Shown piece after piece: positions 1 through 10,900 of a stretch of DNA of 64,000 bases. Every line of letters starts with the position of its first letter. The stretch's first letter is position 1. Source of the stretch: Halichondria panicea (taxonomy: Eukaryota > Porifera > Demospongiae > Suberitida > Halichondriidae); contig NC_087388.1 of NCBI RefSeq assembly GCF_963675165.1, positions 2,892,800-2,956,799 of the forward strand, given 5' to 3'. The notes beneath the pieces were generated by a model. That model was not told where the DNA came from and made no database searches. It worked only from the letters and a program-made list of their open reading frames with translations. The translations under genes were made by a program, and so were the position numbers.

Positions 1-1150
1 TACTTGCGGTAACCTGGTGTCCATCACAGCTCTAAAGGAACATATCACTTCGTGTAGGAAGGCGTAAGTACAGAAACGCAATTTGTGTATGGTAATTTAA
101 ACTTCAGTTTGTGCAGTGAGATCAAATCAAATGAAAAGTTGGATTACAGTGATACAGATAATCGCCCAGACATCTTATCAATTTTTTATGAAATAGTACA
201 TCTGCTGGTTCATTGACTGTTTTGATAACTTTCAAGGATAAAAGCAAGCACGAAGAAAGTGATAACAACGAAGAATTTGCTCATGGTGTTGGGGAAACCC
301 GAGAACATGCTATTAACCTTGATGAGTGAGAACACGCACATTATTTTATTTTGTTCAATACAATATATAGCACATACATAGTTCATGACCATAGCCAAGA
401 GCCTTATGCTCAGGGGGACATTGGAGGAGTCTGTGTCAGCTTTTAATTAGCTGAATTCGATGACACTGTCATGGAAGTAGCTCTCCATTTGAGTAAGACG
501 ATTAAACAACCTCAGCCATCCAACCAACCGGAGTAAGATTGTGTCTGTTATAGGAGTGCATTGTCGGTAATCTGAGGAAAAGTGTAAAAGCTATCAATTC
601 CAAATTCGAAATGGTGATAAGACGAGGGAATATTTTAAGTGATGCGCTACGTCGGATGGACAAGATCACTTTTGACTCACACAAGCGCACAAGCCTCTGA
701 AGGTGCATTAGTAATTTAGTGGCCTATGTACGTAGTTATAAGACTATAAAACTCGCGTGTATATTTCATACTGGTAGACTTACAAGGGATTTTTCCGGCT
801 GCTGCAGTACAGTATCTTATCGAAATTCTTGGCATAATGTAGTGGCATACCAGCTAGGTGGGCATTAAACATGTTAACTGCCCCGCATTAACGTTTGTAT
901 GTAGGAATGCATTTAATTAAAACTTGGAAATCTCGCTGCGATGTCCTTATATATAGTTCATGGTGGTGCATCCTTAAGATATTCAGCCCATGTGTGTATA
1001 ATTTCCTATGTGGAATGGATGCCGCAGACTTGATAGCAGATATTGATGAAGTTCCGAACTCAGATGTCGTGATACTCTGAATAAGGTAGGTACTATATAT
1101 GTGCGTAGAAGTTTAGTACTTCTCGCTCAACCATGCGTTTGTACACTATA
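1..1150. other. Gene-poor left flank, nothing recognised
   Basis: Short open frames occur on both strands here but none has a recognisable domain, a convincing splice structure or protein-like composition. I see no RNA gene. The stretch ends at a TAC-type microsatellite (about 1152-1175) that marks the 3' end of the neighbouring LINE fragment. Confidence 0.5.
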
Positions 1151-1880
1151 GCTAGCAGTAGTAGTAGTAGTAATATTTTATTTAAACAGGGAAAGTCTCA
1201 TCAGCAATATTGCTGGTCTTTCTCTGCATGAGAGCCCTGACAAGAATTACAGACAAAAAACAAAAACATGAAACAAACAACGTAAGTTAATTAATTTTAA
1301 AAGTGTTATAAATAATTATATTTGTTGAACTAGCTTAATTCTTTTGCTCTTTTATCTAACGAGTTCCAGATAATTTGTAAATAAATGAGTTTTTTAGCCA
1401 GCTAGTTCGTGTCTTATAATATATTTTTATTTCTGCCATTTTCATTTTTTGTTGGTCGTATAAGTGTCCTGAAGATACTTTGGTGATTATAATCTTGTAG
1501 GTTTTAATTCCAGTTTGTAACCGTCTTCTTGATGATAGTTTAGCCCAACCCAGTTCCTCCTCTAAGGGGTTCTGATTTTGTGCCACTTGGTTTTTCAGAA
1601 TAGTTCTCATTGGTCTATTCTGCACTCTCTCTATTTTATCCACTAGTTGTTTTGAACTTGGGTCCCATACAGATGTACAGTATTCCAGGTGTGGAAGTAC
1701 TAGTGATTAATTTGTAGAGAAGTTTTCTTGTAAATATTGTTGCAATTTCCTTGATGAACTCAAAGCTCCATATGATTTTGTTGTGAAGCTATTAATATGG
1801 TTCTTGAATGTAAATTTATTATCTAGTAATACACCTAGATATCGGAATTCAGTTGAAGGGGGTGATATTAAGTATAATAA
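1150..1880 (-). mobile_element. Degenerate non-LTR retrotransposon (LINE), 3' end with reverse-transcriptase C-terminus
   Basis: Read on the minus strand, 1880 to 1356 encodes the thumb and C-terminal part of a LINE reverse transcriptase. It contains frames resembling the usual hydrophobic step 'LLDNKFTFKNHI', then 'HLEYCTSVWDPSSKQL', then the 95-residue frame beginning MDKIERVQNRPMRTIL (1643-1356). The earlier part is broken by a stop and a frame change near 1700. Downstream (1260-1152) lies a short 3' UTR that ends in a (TAC)n-like tail, the usual 3' terminus of CR1/L2-type elements. The family assignment is from remembered motif patterns and the clade is uncertain. The copy is 5'-truncated and dead. 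Confidence 0.75.
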
Positions 1881-1950
1881 TTATTAGCATTTCTTCGTAA
1901 TTGAGTTGTTTTGCTGACATGTTACGTACATGTGTAATACACGTACAGAT

Positions 1951-2892
1951 CCAAATGTGTGACAGTGTCGAAGTGCTTAGAGATATTTTGGTGGAGAATG
2001 TGGATCTGCTAATGGAATGTGGCTTTACTTAAGCTGCTATCAAAAGTAGAAGTTGCAGACAAGCCCACAATCATTCAGACTATCACCCTTCATAAGGTTG
2101 TGCTTGTGTTTCTGGCTGAACTATCCCAATTTCGTAAAGGGCTGTGTACACTGTGATGCCCTCTCACAGCATCCTTGCATGGCTACTCCGTTCATTCTTT
2201 TGCGTTGACTTCAGGGTTGTTTTCAGTATGAAGTAATTTTGTCAGGCCTTTTTAAATACAGACTCTATTTGGAAACAATAGGACAAAGGAGGAAACAGCT
2301 TTCATGTTTTTGTGGACTATCTAGATGACTGTGAGAGAGGTTGGTGACGAGTTTACAGTGTAGATATACATATACCTGTATAATTTATGTATACTAAGCT
2401 CTATGCAATTTAGACTTTGTGCTGACAGTAGCCGGTTACGCTACTTTTTGGGTCCACCAAATATTGTTGACCTCTATGAAGATTATTCCCTGTCACCGTT
2501 GCTTTCAGTTGCTTCCTCGCCACATAAAATCCCAGAAGATGCTGATAGCGATGTAGAAACTGGAGCTCAAGAGAAAGGTGATGTGCGAATAAAATCATTG
2601 CTACGGTTTGTTAGAAATTACTAGATTTTGTTTTTGTTTCTACATGTTTAATAGACGCTGTCACAAAAGTCTCATTATAAACAGTGTCCTGGCGTTTTTT
2701 ACTGGAGCAGACTGCATACCCCCTTCTGGGTACGAGTCAGGAACGCTCACATTCAGTTGGATTGATCCCTATCAGACAGCATCTACTTGTGCCATTCAAC
2801 TAACGTTGCCAACAAAGTATAACGATTGTGATGAATTTAAAAACAATTTGGACATTGCATTCACTATGCATGGAGGGTTTGGACTAATTTAG
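1951..2892 (+). pseudogene. Decayed HECT-domain gene (G2/M-type E3 ligase-like, probably transposon-associated)
   Basis: The C-lobe of a HECT ubiquitin ligase is clear at 2695-2892: a 'TGADCIPPSGYES' step, then TASTCAIQLTLP containing the catalytic-type cysteine, then 'EFKNNLDIAFTMHGGFG' and a stop. That is the usual HECT C-terminus. Upstream, with stops and frame changes, are pieces that fit the preceding part of such proteins: 'VADKPTIIQTITLHKVV' and 'AELSQFRKGLCTL' around 2050-2150, and 'VFVDYLDDCERG' around 2305-2340. The frame at 2403-2624 may be a linker. HECT genes of this small type are often multicopy and carried by transposons in invertebrates. No single intact frame or clean splice model joins the parts, so I call it a relic. 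Assignment of the C-lobe is firm; that of the upstream part is moderate. Confidence 0.7.
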
Positions 2893-2940
2893 CTTGCTAT
2901 ACGATGACATTCATTCAATACTATTTACTCCATTGTTTTC

Positions 2941-4180
2941 TCAAACTATAATTATACATGTAATGACTTTGTATTCATAATTATCCTCATTAATAATTGT
3001 TTTGTTTCGGTACCACTGGCATAAAGCAATTTTCTGAACTACAAATTCAAGTGTTCTTGTGTATATATCTACTCCATGGCAATCACTGGGACCAATAGGG
3101 GAGGGGACATCATTAATTTGCTTAAGTTGCATGTAGTCTCTCTCTTCTAATGGGTTAAGGGTAGTAGTTACCTCAACCCTCTGTAACTCCTCAGCGGCAG
3201 GGAGGGGACCATTCCAATCTACCCATACAGACTTGACTGGTTCTGCATGTACATTTGGGGTCTATGTTGTAAGTACATGTACCTACCTCAAAAATGTCCT
3301 CATTTGAAGTCTGTGAGAGACGAGATATCCAAAGCTAAATTGGTGACAAATTGCTCATACTCGAAAGAGGATGATTATTCCACGCTTCCACAAATTGTGA
3401 AATAGCAAGATTAATCCTCGGAATAAATACGTAACGCAAACAAAACATGTGGATATCATTGTCTACGTTTTAGAACGTGTAAATCTTCCATCTGATAAAA
3501 TAGTTGGAACAAATAAGATAAGATTGAAAGACGTCATATATACACCATAACCTTTCTATTCGTTGATTATGTACGGAACGACCAGTAATAAAGCTTCCAC
3601 GCCCTGGACCCCTCATACGATGTTCCAACATGAAACAAGCAACTTCAACATTTTCACCTCTTCTATCAGATCGTACTCTAATAGAAAGACCCAAGTTGAA
3701 CTCCGTCAATAAACAATTGCAAAACAGTATCCGCTCTATTGTTATCTGCAGTCCTCATGCAGGTAATTATGCGTCTACTACAGCCATCTATGCATCCATG
3801 TACCACATGAATCCACCACCTAGATAATAATTATAGTTAACTAAAACGAGACATTTTATGTCTATTCTTTTTACCTGATAAGCTTGTGATTGCCATCAAT
3901 ATGGTAAAGGGATAGAGGAGAAGGTACAGAATACTCTCATCGATTCAATGTCCGTAGACGCCTAAACACACTTTCTTGAGGATCTACTCTTCTCTGAGCC
4001 TCTCGTCTCGGAACTATTGTAAACGGCATCCTCTAGCAAGCAAATGCGCCATTATTTGACGTTTTCCACACATTGGAAAGTGGGATTGAATTTCTGCTAC
4101 TTGAGTATCAAGTTCACAATCTGACATAATGGAGTACTGCACTCGAAGAGATAATCCATGATATGTGGGGTGTGGTCTCT
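2941..4180 (-). pseudogene. Decayed integrase-core-domain gene (transposon-derived DDE integrase)
   Basis: Read from 4180 down, the minus strand gives in order: a helical piece 'FPMCGKRQIMAHLLARGC', then 'RRVDPQESVFRRLRTLNR', then 'PSPLSLYHIDGNHKLIR', then '[18 protein letters not shown]' and '[16 protein letters not shown]'. After a frame change come '[19 protein letters not shown]' and '[19 protein letters not shown]'. A C-terminal piece with 'PIGPSDCHGVDIYTRTLE' follows at about 3240-2941. This is the order of the integrase-core proteins that are multicopy in many invertebrates. The expected acidic residues are visible in the 'HIDGNHK' and 'RSDRRGEN' steps. There are in-frame stops (near 4030 and 3930), at least one frameshift (about 3700) and a gap at about 3300-3470, so it is dead. 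Confidence 0.8.
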
Positions 4181-4204
4181 TAGGCCAGGGTGCAAATTCA
4201 GTTT

Positions 4205-4462
4205 AATTCGAGGCTATGCCGCCGCCACAAACTAAACACTGCCGCCGCCAACCCAACCACTAACACCTACTGCCACCCTTGAGGTTAAGCCGCCGTCACC
4301 AAGTAAGTACCGCCGCCGCCAACCACTATTGAACATCAGAGCAGAGCACCTGCCGCCGCCGCCACCAAGTAAACACTGCCCAACACCTGCCTCCACCAAG
4401 TAAGTACAGCCGCCGCCAACCACTAATCTGCCGCCACCAAGTTAATACCGCCGCCTCCTAAC
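4205..4462. repeat. GCC-rich imperfect tandem repeat (minisatellite)
   Basis: About 260 bp of imperfect repetition of units combining a CCGCCGCCA-type run, an 'ACCACTAACACCTGC'-type spacer and 'CACCAAGTAAGTAC'. Units vary in length and the GCC run is expanded or lost between copies. Both strands have open frames through it (Gly-rich on the minus strand), but these are low-complexity shadows. Confidence 0.85.
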
Positions 4463-5302
4463 ACGTTTACTTTTGGCACTATTCACCTCTCATAGCCAGC
4501 GGCTCTAGTGAGACTGTGCGAACCAGCTTTGACATTGCGTCTGCTACAGCGTTTGACTTAATTCGTGCTCTTGGCATTATTCTTTTGAGCACCCCAACTA
4601 TGCAACTATATACAGGTAGTGCTCGACAGTATCGCAGCTCTGTTAAAAACGTAACTGCAAGCTTCCCACCTAATGATGGCTGGAATGGTGTGTCCTCGAT
4701 CATTGTGACAGGAGGCAAGTGGAGGCTCTATATGCATTAAGGGTGCTATGATCAAAGAAGTGCAAGACAAACATATGTACTCTGTTGAAAGATCCGATAG
4801 GGGGCAGTCTATTGAACGTCTTTGATTGGCAGTCCCAATAACGATACGGAATACTGACAGCAGGAAACGATAGAAGAACAGGAGTAGTAACTGTATAGAT
4901 CTAGTATTGCTTTAACCCACAAATCTGGACTGCTACAAAACTCCCACTACCATCCTGTAAAAGCATCTCAGATATCTGCGGGTGACCGTTCTCTATCGCC
5001 ACATACAACGGGATTGCTCCGCCCTATACAAACACGAGTACGACTGTGTAAAAGGGCTCAGAGTATTCATTAGGTGAGGATCGCCAAATTAAAATTCGCC
5101 AATGTGATCAAAAATAAGATGAGTCGCCAATTATATTTCTATTGCCTCATTCGCCGACTATACAGTATGTACTTACTCACATGCATGTAATGTACAAAGC
5201 ATTGCAACCTCTGCTAAATTAGACTATCCACTATCTCACAGTGGCTATAAGTTCATAGCACTTGTACGCACTGAAGTATCACAGCACAGACTTCTCAGTT
5301 GT
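4463..5302. other. Spacer without recognised gene
   Basis: The 74-79 residue frames at 4479-4740 on both strands do not resemble any family I know and overlap each other. Around 5065-5110 there is a short 'GGTGAGGATCGCCA' repeat that recurs near 25980. The last about 90 bp belong to the duplicated upstream flank of the first tRNA gene. Confidence 0.4.
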
Positions 5303-5374
5303 GGCTTGTTGGTCTAGGGGCATGATTCTCGTTTTGGGTGCGAGAGGTCCCGGGTTCGAATCCCGGACAAGCCC
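5303..5374 (+). tRNA. tRNA-Pro (anticodon TGG), copy 1
   Basis: A 72-nt cloverleaf with a 7-bp acceptor stem (GGCTTGT/ACAAGCC), discriminator C, D-loop 'GGTCTAGGGG', anticodon loop TTTGGGT with anticodon TGG, and T-arm GGTCCCGGGTTCGAATCCC. No intron. Compared with the two sister copies it has T instead of C at the base of the anticodon stem, giving a G-T wobble at position 31-39, so it should still fold. Confidence 0.93.
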
Positions 5375-5872
5375 AATATTTTTTGACTTTGTGTTAATAT
5401 ATATATACTACTACACTGTCTAGCCACACAAATGCTCATATCTTTTACTCACGAGCATTGACAGTCACTTTTGCCTATAGATCACCTTCAGCACTTCATC
5501 GTGATCGTGTTCACAGACATAATACGAGAGCAATGAATCTGACAGGATCATCCTAATGAATAAAAACATTTCGTATTACACTAGAATGTTTTGCGAGTAT
5601 CGAACTTTGTGAGGGTTGATCAATTAGCAAAAATAAAATTGCAAACGTAAATACACATGATCCTTGCCAGAATGCAATACATCAATAGCAAAAGGTAAAT
5701 TTTTCTGCTGATTTTGAAAGGTTTTTCACTAGGTTTGTGCGGTTGACCAAAGTTGCGTAACTATCAAGTGAATGTGTGGGTTATGTCCGTAGACCCAGCC
5801 CAGCTATAACGAATTGACGTGGGCGAAATAATTATGTCACATGACATTGCTTCTGCACTGTGATTGGTCATT

Positions 5873-6443
5873 ACTTAGCCTCGATTTAAAATACGGCCTG
5901 GTACCTATTACATAGTGATAGTGCGCATGCGTTAGTTTATTCTCCAGAATCTGGGGAATCCTCTTTTTTCTTTCTCTCATCTATTTTCTATCTATGTACA
6001 TCAGCTTAGCTCTCTATTGCGTTGTTCCAGAAGGCTTTCACACTAGTCTGAAGCCAGAAGAGGCTCTCATCTACCTCTATGGCGGTTGTATGGTCAGGAT
6101 GTCTTACCTTGGATATGTACAGGCTATGGAAAGTCTATGGTGCCTCAAACTGCTACTCGCGAAGACAACCCGGCTATAGGACCATCCTAGACGTAAGATG
6201 AGAGCCTCTTTTGTCTTAAAACTAGCCTTCTAGACCAACGCAATAGACGGCATAAGCTTTACGGAACTCAGTCATGGAGATAAAGTATTACGGAACATAT
6301 TCTTAGTAAGCGACTAATTTCCAGTATAATTTACATTGGTAATACAATTACTCATATTCTGGGTAATTTGAAGCGTATGCGCACTATCACCCCTGCAATA
6401 GGTACCAGGCCGTATTTTAATGCGGCCTGGAATTGAGGCTAGT
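5873..6443. mobile_element. Large foldback (inverted-repeat) element between tRNA-Pro copies 1 and 2
   Basis: The two ends are long inverted repeats. The left arm contains AAAATACGGCCTGGTACC and GTGATAGTGCGCATGCG (5886-5933); the right arm contains the complement (6374-6420). Pairing resumes further in, where 'GAGGCTCTCATCT' (6059-6071) pairs with 'AGATGAGAGCCTC' (6196-6208), so nearly the whole 570 bp can fold on itself. The 61-residue frame at 5994-6179 lies inside the arms and is probably not a gene. No transposase is encoded. Confidence 0.75.
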
Positions 6444-6545
6444 CATGATGATTGGCAGTTGACCAGTCCCAATCAGAGGATGGATGGACTGGCCAGCGAG
6501 TCTAGTATGTAGCAATATAGTATATAACACAAAGTCAAAAATATT

Positions 6546-6617
6546 GGGCTTGTCCGGGATTCGAACCCGGGACCTCTCGCACCCAAAGCGAGAATCATGC
6601 CCCTAGACCAACAAGCC
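6546..6617 (-). tRNA. tRNA-Pro (TGG), copy 2, inverted
   Basis: Same 72-nt cloverleaf as the third copy, on the opposite strand, with a fully Watson-Crick anticodon stem (CTCGC/GCGAG) and anticodon TGG. It sits between two direct copies of a sequence of about 58 bp (6448-6502 and 6723-6780). Confidence 0.93.
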
Positions 6618-6947
6618 ACAACTGAGAAGTCTGTGCTGTGATACTTGAGTGCGTACAAGTGATTTGAACTAGCCACCGTGAGATAGTGATAGATGCCATA
6701 CAACTAACCACTAGAACAACTCGATGATTGGCAGTTGACTAGTCCCAATCCCCAGAGGATGGACTGGTCAGCGAGTCTAGCTACACACATGTTCTAGATA
6801 GCAAATGCTCATATCTTTTACTCATGAGCATTGACATTCACTTTTGCCTAGCCTTCAGTACTTCATCACTTCATCGTGATCATGTTCACAGACATAGTAC
6901 AAGAGCAGTGAATCTGACAGGATTATCCTATGTCCTAAGAATGTAAG

Positions 6948-7090
6948 AACTTTGCTAGGATAATTGATCAATTCGCATCAATAAAATCGCAAACCTAAGG
7001 TAAATACACACGGTCCTTGGCCAAAATGCAATACTTAGATCGCAAAAGGTCAATTTTTCAGCTGAAAGGTTTATCACTCGCAAAAACGAT
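6948..7090. mobile_element. Partial MITE, 'TTTTGCGA...GATCAATTCGCA' family
   Basis: This segment shares 'ATTGATCAATTCGCA', the 'CCTTGGCCAAAATGCAATA' step and 'GATCGCAAAAGGTCAA' with a segment at 5580-5740 and with the more complete element at 20834-21051 in a MARCHF6 intron. The terminal inverted repeats are worn in the two tRNA-region copies. Confidence 0.6.
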
Positions 7091-7153
7091 CACTATCTGA
7101 CGGGGTGGCTAGTTCAAACCACTTGTACACAACAGCACAGACTTCTCAGTTGT

Positions 7154-7225
7154 GGCTTGTTGGTCTAGGGGCATGATTCTCGCTTTGGGTGCGAGAGGTC
7201 CCGGGTTCGAATCCCGGACAAGCCC
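7154..7225 (+). tRNA. tRNA-Pro (TGG), copy 3
   Basis: Intact 72-nt tRNA-Pro with anticodon TGG and a T-arm with GGTTCGAATCC. The flanks repeat those of copy 1: the upstream 'CACAGACTTCTCAGTTGT' block and a downstream spacer of about 150 bp with 'GAATCTGACAG'. Confidence 0.93.
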
Positions 7226-7923
7226 AGTATTTTTTGAATTTGTGATATTTATCTGTACTCGAATGCTACGCACTATGTCTTAAGAAAGCAAAATTAATGC
7301 TCATATTCTTTACTCTTCACTCACAAGAATTGATATTCATTTTTGCCTAGATCAATTCCTTCAGCACTTCATTGTAATCGTGTGCACATAGTATGAGAGC
7401 AATGAATCTGACAGCCTAATGAAATAATAAGTATACACTGTATAGTATACTACAGGTGAAGGGGATCTAGGAACGTCAAAGATTATCGAAAAAAACACCA
7501 GATCAGAACGTGTGCCTTTCTCAGATACGTACTGTCACTGTGTACGATAACTGTGTGTATACGTGTGTTAGAGTATCGGTATTTACTGTACTATTACAAA
7601 AAGTTGGTTGATTTACCTCATCCACTTGATTTTAATATGGTCGGCTCCATGTTCCACGTTCTAGATGCATCCAAACTTCCTCCACATTGCCATCCTTGCA
7701 GGCATCAATGAATGGCTGCAGCATTCACATTCACTAGATCTATAGATGTATAGTGAACAGGGCAGGCAAAGACATGTACATTGCTAATATTCAATGCTTG
7801 CACACGCTTGCACAATAGTGGTCTAATCCAAATTAGGTTATGGTCGCAAAATAAAATGTTAAATAACAGAGGTCTAAAATGTACATTAATTTTAATTTCC
7901 TCTACCCATTTCCAAAACAGAAA
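7226..7923. other. Spacer and likely 5' flank of MARCHF6
   Basis: The left half is the duplicated tRNA spacer (7290-7415). The right half (7440-7923) shows no protein family on either strand; the frames at 7705-7977 are not protein-like. It presumably holds the MARCHF6 promoter and 5' UTR, but I see no TATA box or other element I can vouch for. Confidence 0.4.
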
Positions 7924-10900
7924 ATGGCGAGTAATACAGCTGATCTTGACTTCTCTGACTTGACTGGGGAGGACCATGGTATCTCAGGAAGTCACGATCA
8001 AGATGGAGCATCTTCTCAGAGTGAAGGTATGTGCACTCCTCTGTTTCTAGATTCAGTGGGAAAACACTCTAATTTCAATTTATAAGCTATCAAACTTGCC
8101 AGTATTGTCTTCAACCATACATGGGTCAGGCTAGCGAATCAACTGGCATGTACGGCACCGGATGATTATTTAGTAGGCGTGGGCAGGGAGGGATTCGGGT
8201 TAACTATGATATTATTTAGGGCGTTTCTACATACGGTTAAAATCCGGTGCCGTACAAGCCTGATGATCCAGGCTAGCTAGCTAAACAGTTTGGCCTCCAA
8301 AGCAGAACGTGGTGTGTGTAGATGCATGATGTGTATGGTCATGTATTTATCACATAATAATAATTGTTTGCTAATTATGTGCTCTTGTGCATAGACATAT
8401 GCCGTGTGTGTCGAGTGGGATCGTTGCCAGGACGACCATTATTCCACCCTTGTGTGTGCACTGGGAGCATCAGATACATACATCAGGATTGGTACGTCAC
8501 AACACGCTGTTGTAACTACTTGTGCCTAGCTTCTTGAATGTGCAGTAGTGTGAAGGCCAAGGAGAGATTGTTAACATTCTACATGCATGTATGTCATCAT
8601 GCATCAAAACTATAATTTTGTATTTTGTATCTCTGTAGTCTGGTCCAGTGGCTCAAGCACAGTGGGAAGGAGTAAGTGTTGTAGGTTGCAGAGAGTACAT
8701 CATTACATGTATACTGTAAGATCTCGATTTAAGGAGACACTCTGATTATGCGACATTTTGATATTTCGCAGCATTCATAATTTTGTTTCTGTACATACTC
8801 TTGCAAAATGTAAGTGTCACTTTAAATCGAGATCTTACGGTAGTCATGTATTTTCGCATGGCGTTGAACAAAAAAACAGTGTGAACTACTTTGCACGTAC
8901 ATACTAACTTTTTGCACAGATAATGTGATTACGGTACAGTAGAACCTCGATTATCCGGACACCTTGGTTCCAGAAGCAGGCCGGATAAGTGAATATGCCG
9001 GATAATCGAATAGATAAACCACGCCTTGATCCACCCACTTTATTGATGAACAGCAGTGCCACATGGTTGTCTGCGCATGCGCAAAAGAAAAGCAGGCATG
9101 TCTCCATGGTAACAGCTGCAACGCGCATGCGCATTTGAGGGACACGCCCATTTTCTGAATTATGTAATCTGATTAAAAAGAAAACTGCCAAGCCGGATAA
9201 TCGAGGTTCCGGATAATCGAGGGCCGGATAATCGAGGTTCTACTGTATCAACGTGATTATGGTATTAATTGCTGCACACTTTTGTTTTAACATTGCATGA
9301 ACTTGTTTTCCCCAGGTTCTGTGAGCTTTGCATGCACCGATTCGAGTTTGTGCCCAGTAAGTAATGCAACCTTAACATTTTGCATTGAATATTATTACAA
9401 TTACGTAGCCAACACTAAGGCTCGAGTTGTATTATAATTATTAGCTGCTACAATTATTATAATGCTTGCGAGCTTTGCTGTAGTTACAGCCTTGATAGTG
9501 TATTCATTTTATAGGGGGTACTTTTGCAGTCTATAAATATTGTTGTACCAATCATGTTTTACGTTAGATCAATAGCATGTAAGTGCATTTACATGTGCTA
9601 CAACTCTTTGATAATGCTGGGGATTCCCTTGAATATTTCAACTATCAGATGTGAGTACATGTAGTGTTGTTTTGCATTTCGCAATCCCTAACAATACCAC
9701 ACCCCCTCCAGTCTACCGCCCTGACATGCCCACAAGGCTTCCAGTGTCAGAGCTGATAGGGGGACTAGTGAGAGGAGCTCTAAAGAACGTGAGACACTGG
9801 CTGCACCTCGGCTTCGTAGCCTTTGTCTGGCTCGTCATCGTACCAATTTGCATATGTGAGTGAACTAGCTATTGCTAGGTTGTTTGGTATGATCAAAGTT
9901 TTAAACTGTTGTGCCTCAAATTTTGTAATTGTTTTTTGGCATGATTAACGTTTTGGACTGACCTTTTTTTCCTAACCTTGTCGCTTATAATAATCTAAAC
10001 AGCTACTGCACAAAAATTAATAAGTATGTACGTACATAGTATAATTATCTGAACATTTTTTTGTCATTAACCCTTTGTAGATCGTATCTACAGCTTCCTG
10101 CTTTATGGCTCCCTATGGTCCATTGCATCATTTCCTTTCCAACTCATCTCTCTGTGAGTACAACATTGTAGCCTTTCGTTTAATTAAGAATTAACGGCAA
10201 AGTACGTACATGTGTACATGTAATGAAGTCTTGCAAAAACAGTTAATCTGCTCATACGTACAGTACACATACTGCACATAATTATGAGTTGTACAGAGGT
10301 TTTCAGGTTGCTTGTCACGTAGAGTCCGCGCATGCGTATCAATCATTCTACTGTATGAACTTTGGACTCCACTGAGACACGTGGCTTGGAAAATCATAGA
10401 TAGAAGAGGAAAAATGAATCTTAGTCAAAATGCTATTAGAAACTTAGTACAACACAGTGTGACAGTAAACAGCAGTAGAGTTAGGGTTACTCCACTGTCA
10501 GGGTGCCAAGGTCACCCTTTGTCGATTGAAAAGTCTACCAAACTGGACAAAATTGTTTTGAGAGCTGTGTGTAAGGACGATAGTAAGGTGTGTCGATCTT
10601 TTACCCTTCGTAATATCGATACTGTTCATGTGATGATCTGAAGATAGTAATAAGAAGCCAACTGTGTCAAGATATTACACAGGAAGACTTTGATGTTGGC
10701 TACGTACGTGGATCTGCCGTGATACGGAGTCGTAGTGAAGAAGACGTGTATGAAGTTTTGGCTGATTTAAATAAGCCCAATTGTAGTTTAACACTATGGT
10801 GCGATGGTCTTAAAGAATGCATTCCAGGTACTACAGCAAGAGGAAATAAGAGGAAAAAAACAGCATCTATAAATGAAGACAGTGTTAAAAAGAAAAAGAA

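Noticed and set aside
4232-4423. Gly-rich 63-residue minus-strand frame
   Set aside because: Translation of the GCC minisatellite, low complexity.
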